Assembly: GCF_036409475.1 (NCBI RefSeq)
Contig: NZ_JAYRCK010000002.1
Coordinates: 124,001 to 188,000, forward strand
Direction: 5' to 3'
From: Scandinavium sp036409475
GTDB taxonomy: Bacteria; Pseudomonadota; Gammaproteobacteria; Enterobacterales; Enterobacteriaceae
Length of the DNA stretch: 64,000 nt
Shown one piece after another: positions 63,538 through 64,000 of this stretch (position 1 is the stretch's first letter; the number at the start of each line of letters is the position of its first letter). Below the pieces are notes generated by a model. It made no database searches. It saw only the letters and a list, made by a program, of their open reading frames with translations, and was not told where the DNA came from. Made by a program: the position numbers and the translations under genes.

Positions 63538-64000
63538 TGAGCCAATCTATTTGTAAAAGCGGACTGCGCTGGCTGTGGCTGGTGGTGGTGGTGCTGATAA
63601 TCGACCTGGGCAGCAAGTTCCTGATCCTCCAGCATTTTGAGCTGGGGGAAACCGTCTCGCTGTTCCCGTCTTTGAATCTGCACTATGCGCGTAACTACGG
63701 CGCGGCATTTAGCTTCCTCGCCGACAGCGGCGGTTGGCAGCGCTGGTTCTTCGCGGGTATCGCCATCGGTATCTGTGTGATTCTGGCAGTGCTGATGTAC
63801 CGCGGCAAAGCCAGCCAGAAGCTGAATAACATTGCCTACGCGCTGATCATTGGCGGTGCGCTCGGCAATCTGTTCGACCGTCTGTGGCACGGCTTCGTTG
63901 TCGACATGATTGATTTCTATGTTGGCAACTGGCACTTCGCCACCTTCAACCTCGCCGATTCTGCTATCTGTCTCGGCGCGGCGTTGATTGTGCTGGAAGG
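63537..64000 (+). CDS. lspA: Lipoprotein signal peptidase, 3' end cut by window edge
   Basis: LspA removes signal peptides from prolipoproteins in the inner membrane. The visible 154 codons cover nearly all of the protein, starting MSQSICKSGLRWLW at an ATG that overlaps the ileS TGA. Membrane helices lie near 12-30, 70-88, 96-114 and 138-154. The conserved NYGAAFSF and the two catalytic Asp residues (GFVVDMIDF, Asp123; FNLADSAI, Asp141) are present. Confidence 0.97.
   Translation, partial: MSQSICKSGLRWLWLVVVVLIIDLGSKFLILQHFELGETVSLFPSLNLHYARNYGAAFSFLADSGGWQRWFFAGIAIGICVILAVLMYRGKASQKLNNIAYALIIGGALGNLFDRLWHGFVVDMIDFYVGNWHFATFNLADSAICLGAALIVLE

Overview
The window is a chromosomal segment of an Enterobacteriaceae member. 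Its backbone has the E. coli-like gene order ettA - slt - trpR - yjjX - gpmB - rob - creA - arcA - yjjY - yjtD - thrLABC - yaaX - yaaA - yaaJ - talB - mog - satP - dnaKJ - nhaAR - rpsT - ribF - ileS - lspA. Several E. coli genes are missing (creBCD, yaaW, yaaI, the mokC/sokC/insL region), and three stretches are accessory. The pattern fits the Enterobacter/Lelliottia/Leclercia/Citrobacter neighbourhood better than Escherichia; I cannot name the species from this sequence alone.

Region 1 (1-27327) is a type VI secretion (T6SS) gene cluster in two divergent blocks around an AT-rich promoter region (17238-17649) that holds a good Fur-box candidate. The left block (minus strand) reads clpV, then a four-gene chaperone-usher fimbrial operon (major pilin, chaperone, usher, minor subunit), then tssB, tssC, hcp, tssJ, tssK, tssL and tssM, the last cut by the window edge. 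The right block (plus strand) reads tssF, tssG, tssA, a two-domain fimbrial tip-adhesin-like protein, a GT60-type (GlcNAc-transferase family) glycosyltransferase, a small DotU-like membrane protein, a TssM-like/OmpA hybrid whose P-loop looks degenerate, and a DcrB/DUF1795 protein of the Eag chaperone type. A LuxR-type regulator closes the cluster. No tssE, vgrG or PAAR gene is visible; they presumably lie left of base 1. The interleaving of fimbrial, glycosylation and T6SS genes, plus a possible second membrane-complex-like gene pair, is the most unusual content of the window.

Region 2 (27754-51474) is mostly core genome: translation factor EttA, murein transglycosylase Slt, TrpR with its own operator, Rob, ArcA, the threonine operon with leader peptide and attenuator, TalB, Mog, SatP, and DnaK-DnaJ with heat-shock promoters. 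Oddities are the loss of creBCD, with a dense run of hairpins in its place, an internally deleted MFS transporter between mog and satP, and a terminator-like hairpin just upstream of slt.

Region 3 (51475-56777) is an AT-rich accessory cassette between dnaJ and nhaA: a LysR regulator, a small three-helix holin-like protein, a GH108 endolysin, a ToxR-like membrane-anchored winged-helix regulator, and a leaderless GH18 chitinase with a chitin-binding domain. Together they look like a holin/endolysin-dependent (type X-like) chitinase export unit.

Region 4 (56778-64000) returns to core genes (nhaA, nhaR, rpsT, ribF, ileS, start of lspA). The C-terminal part of ileS has a block unlike the rest of the gene, suggesting allelic recombination.
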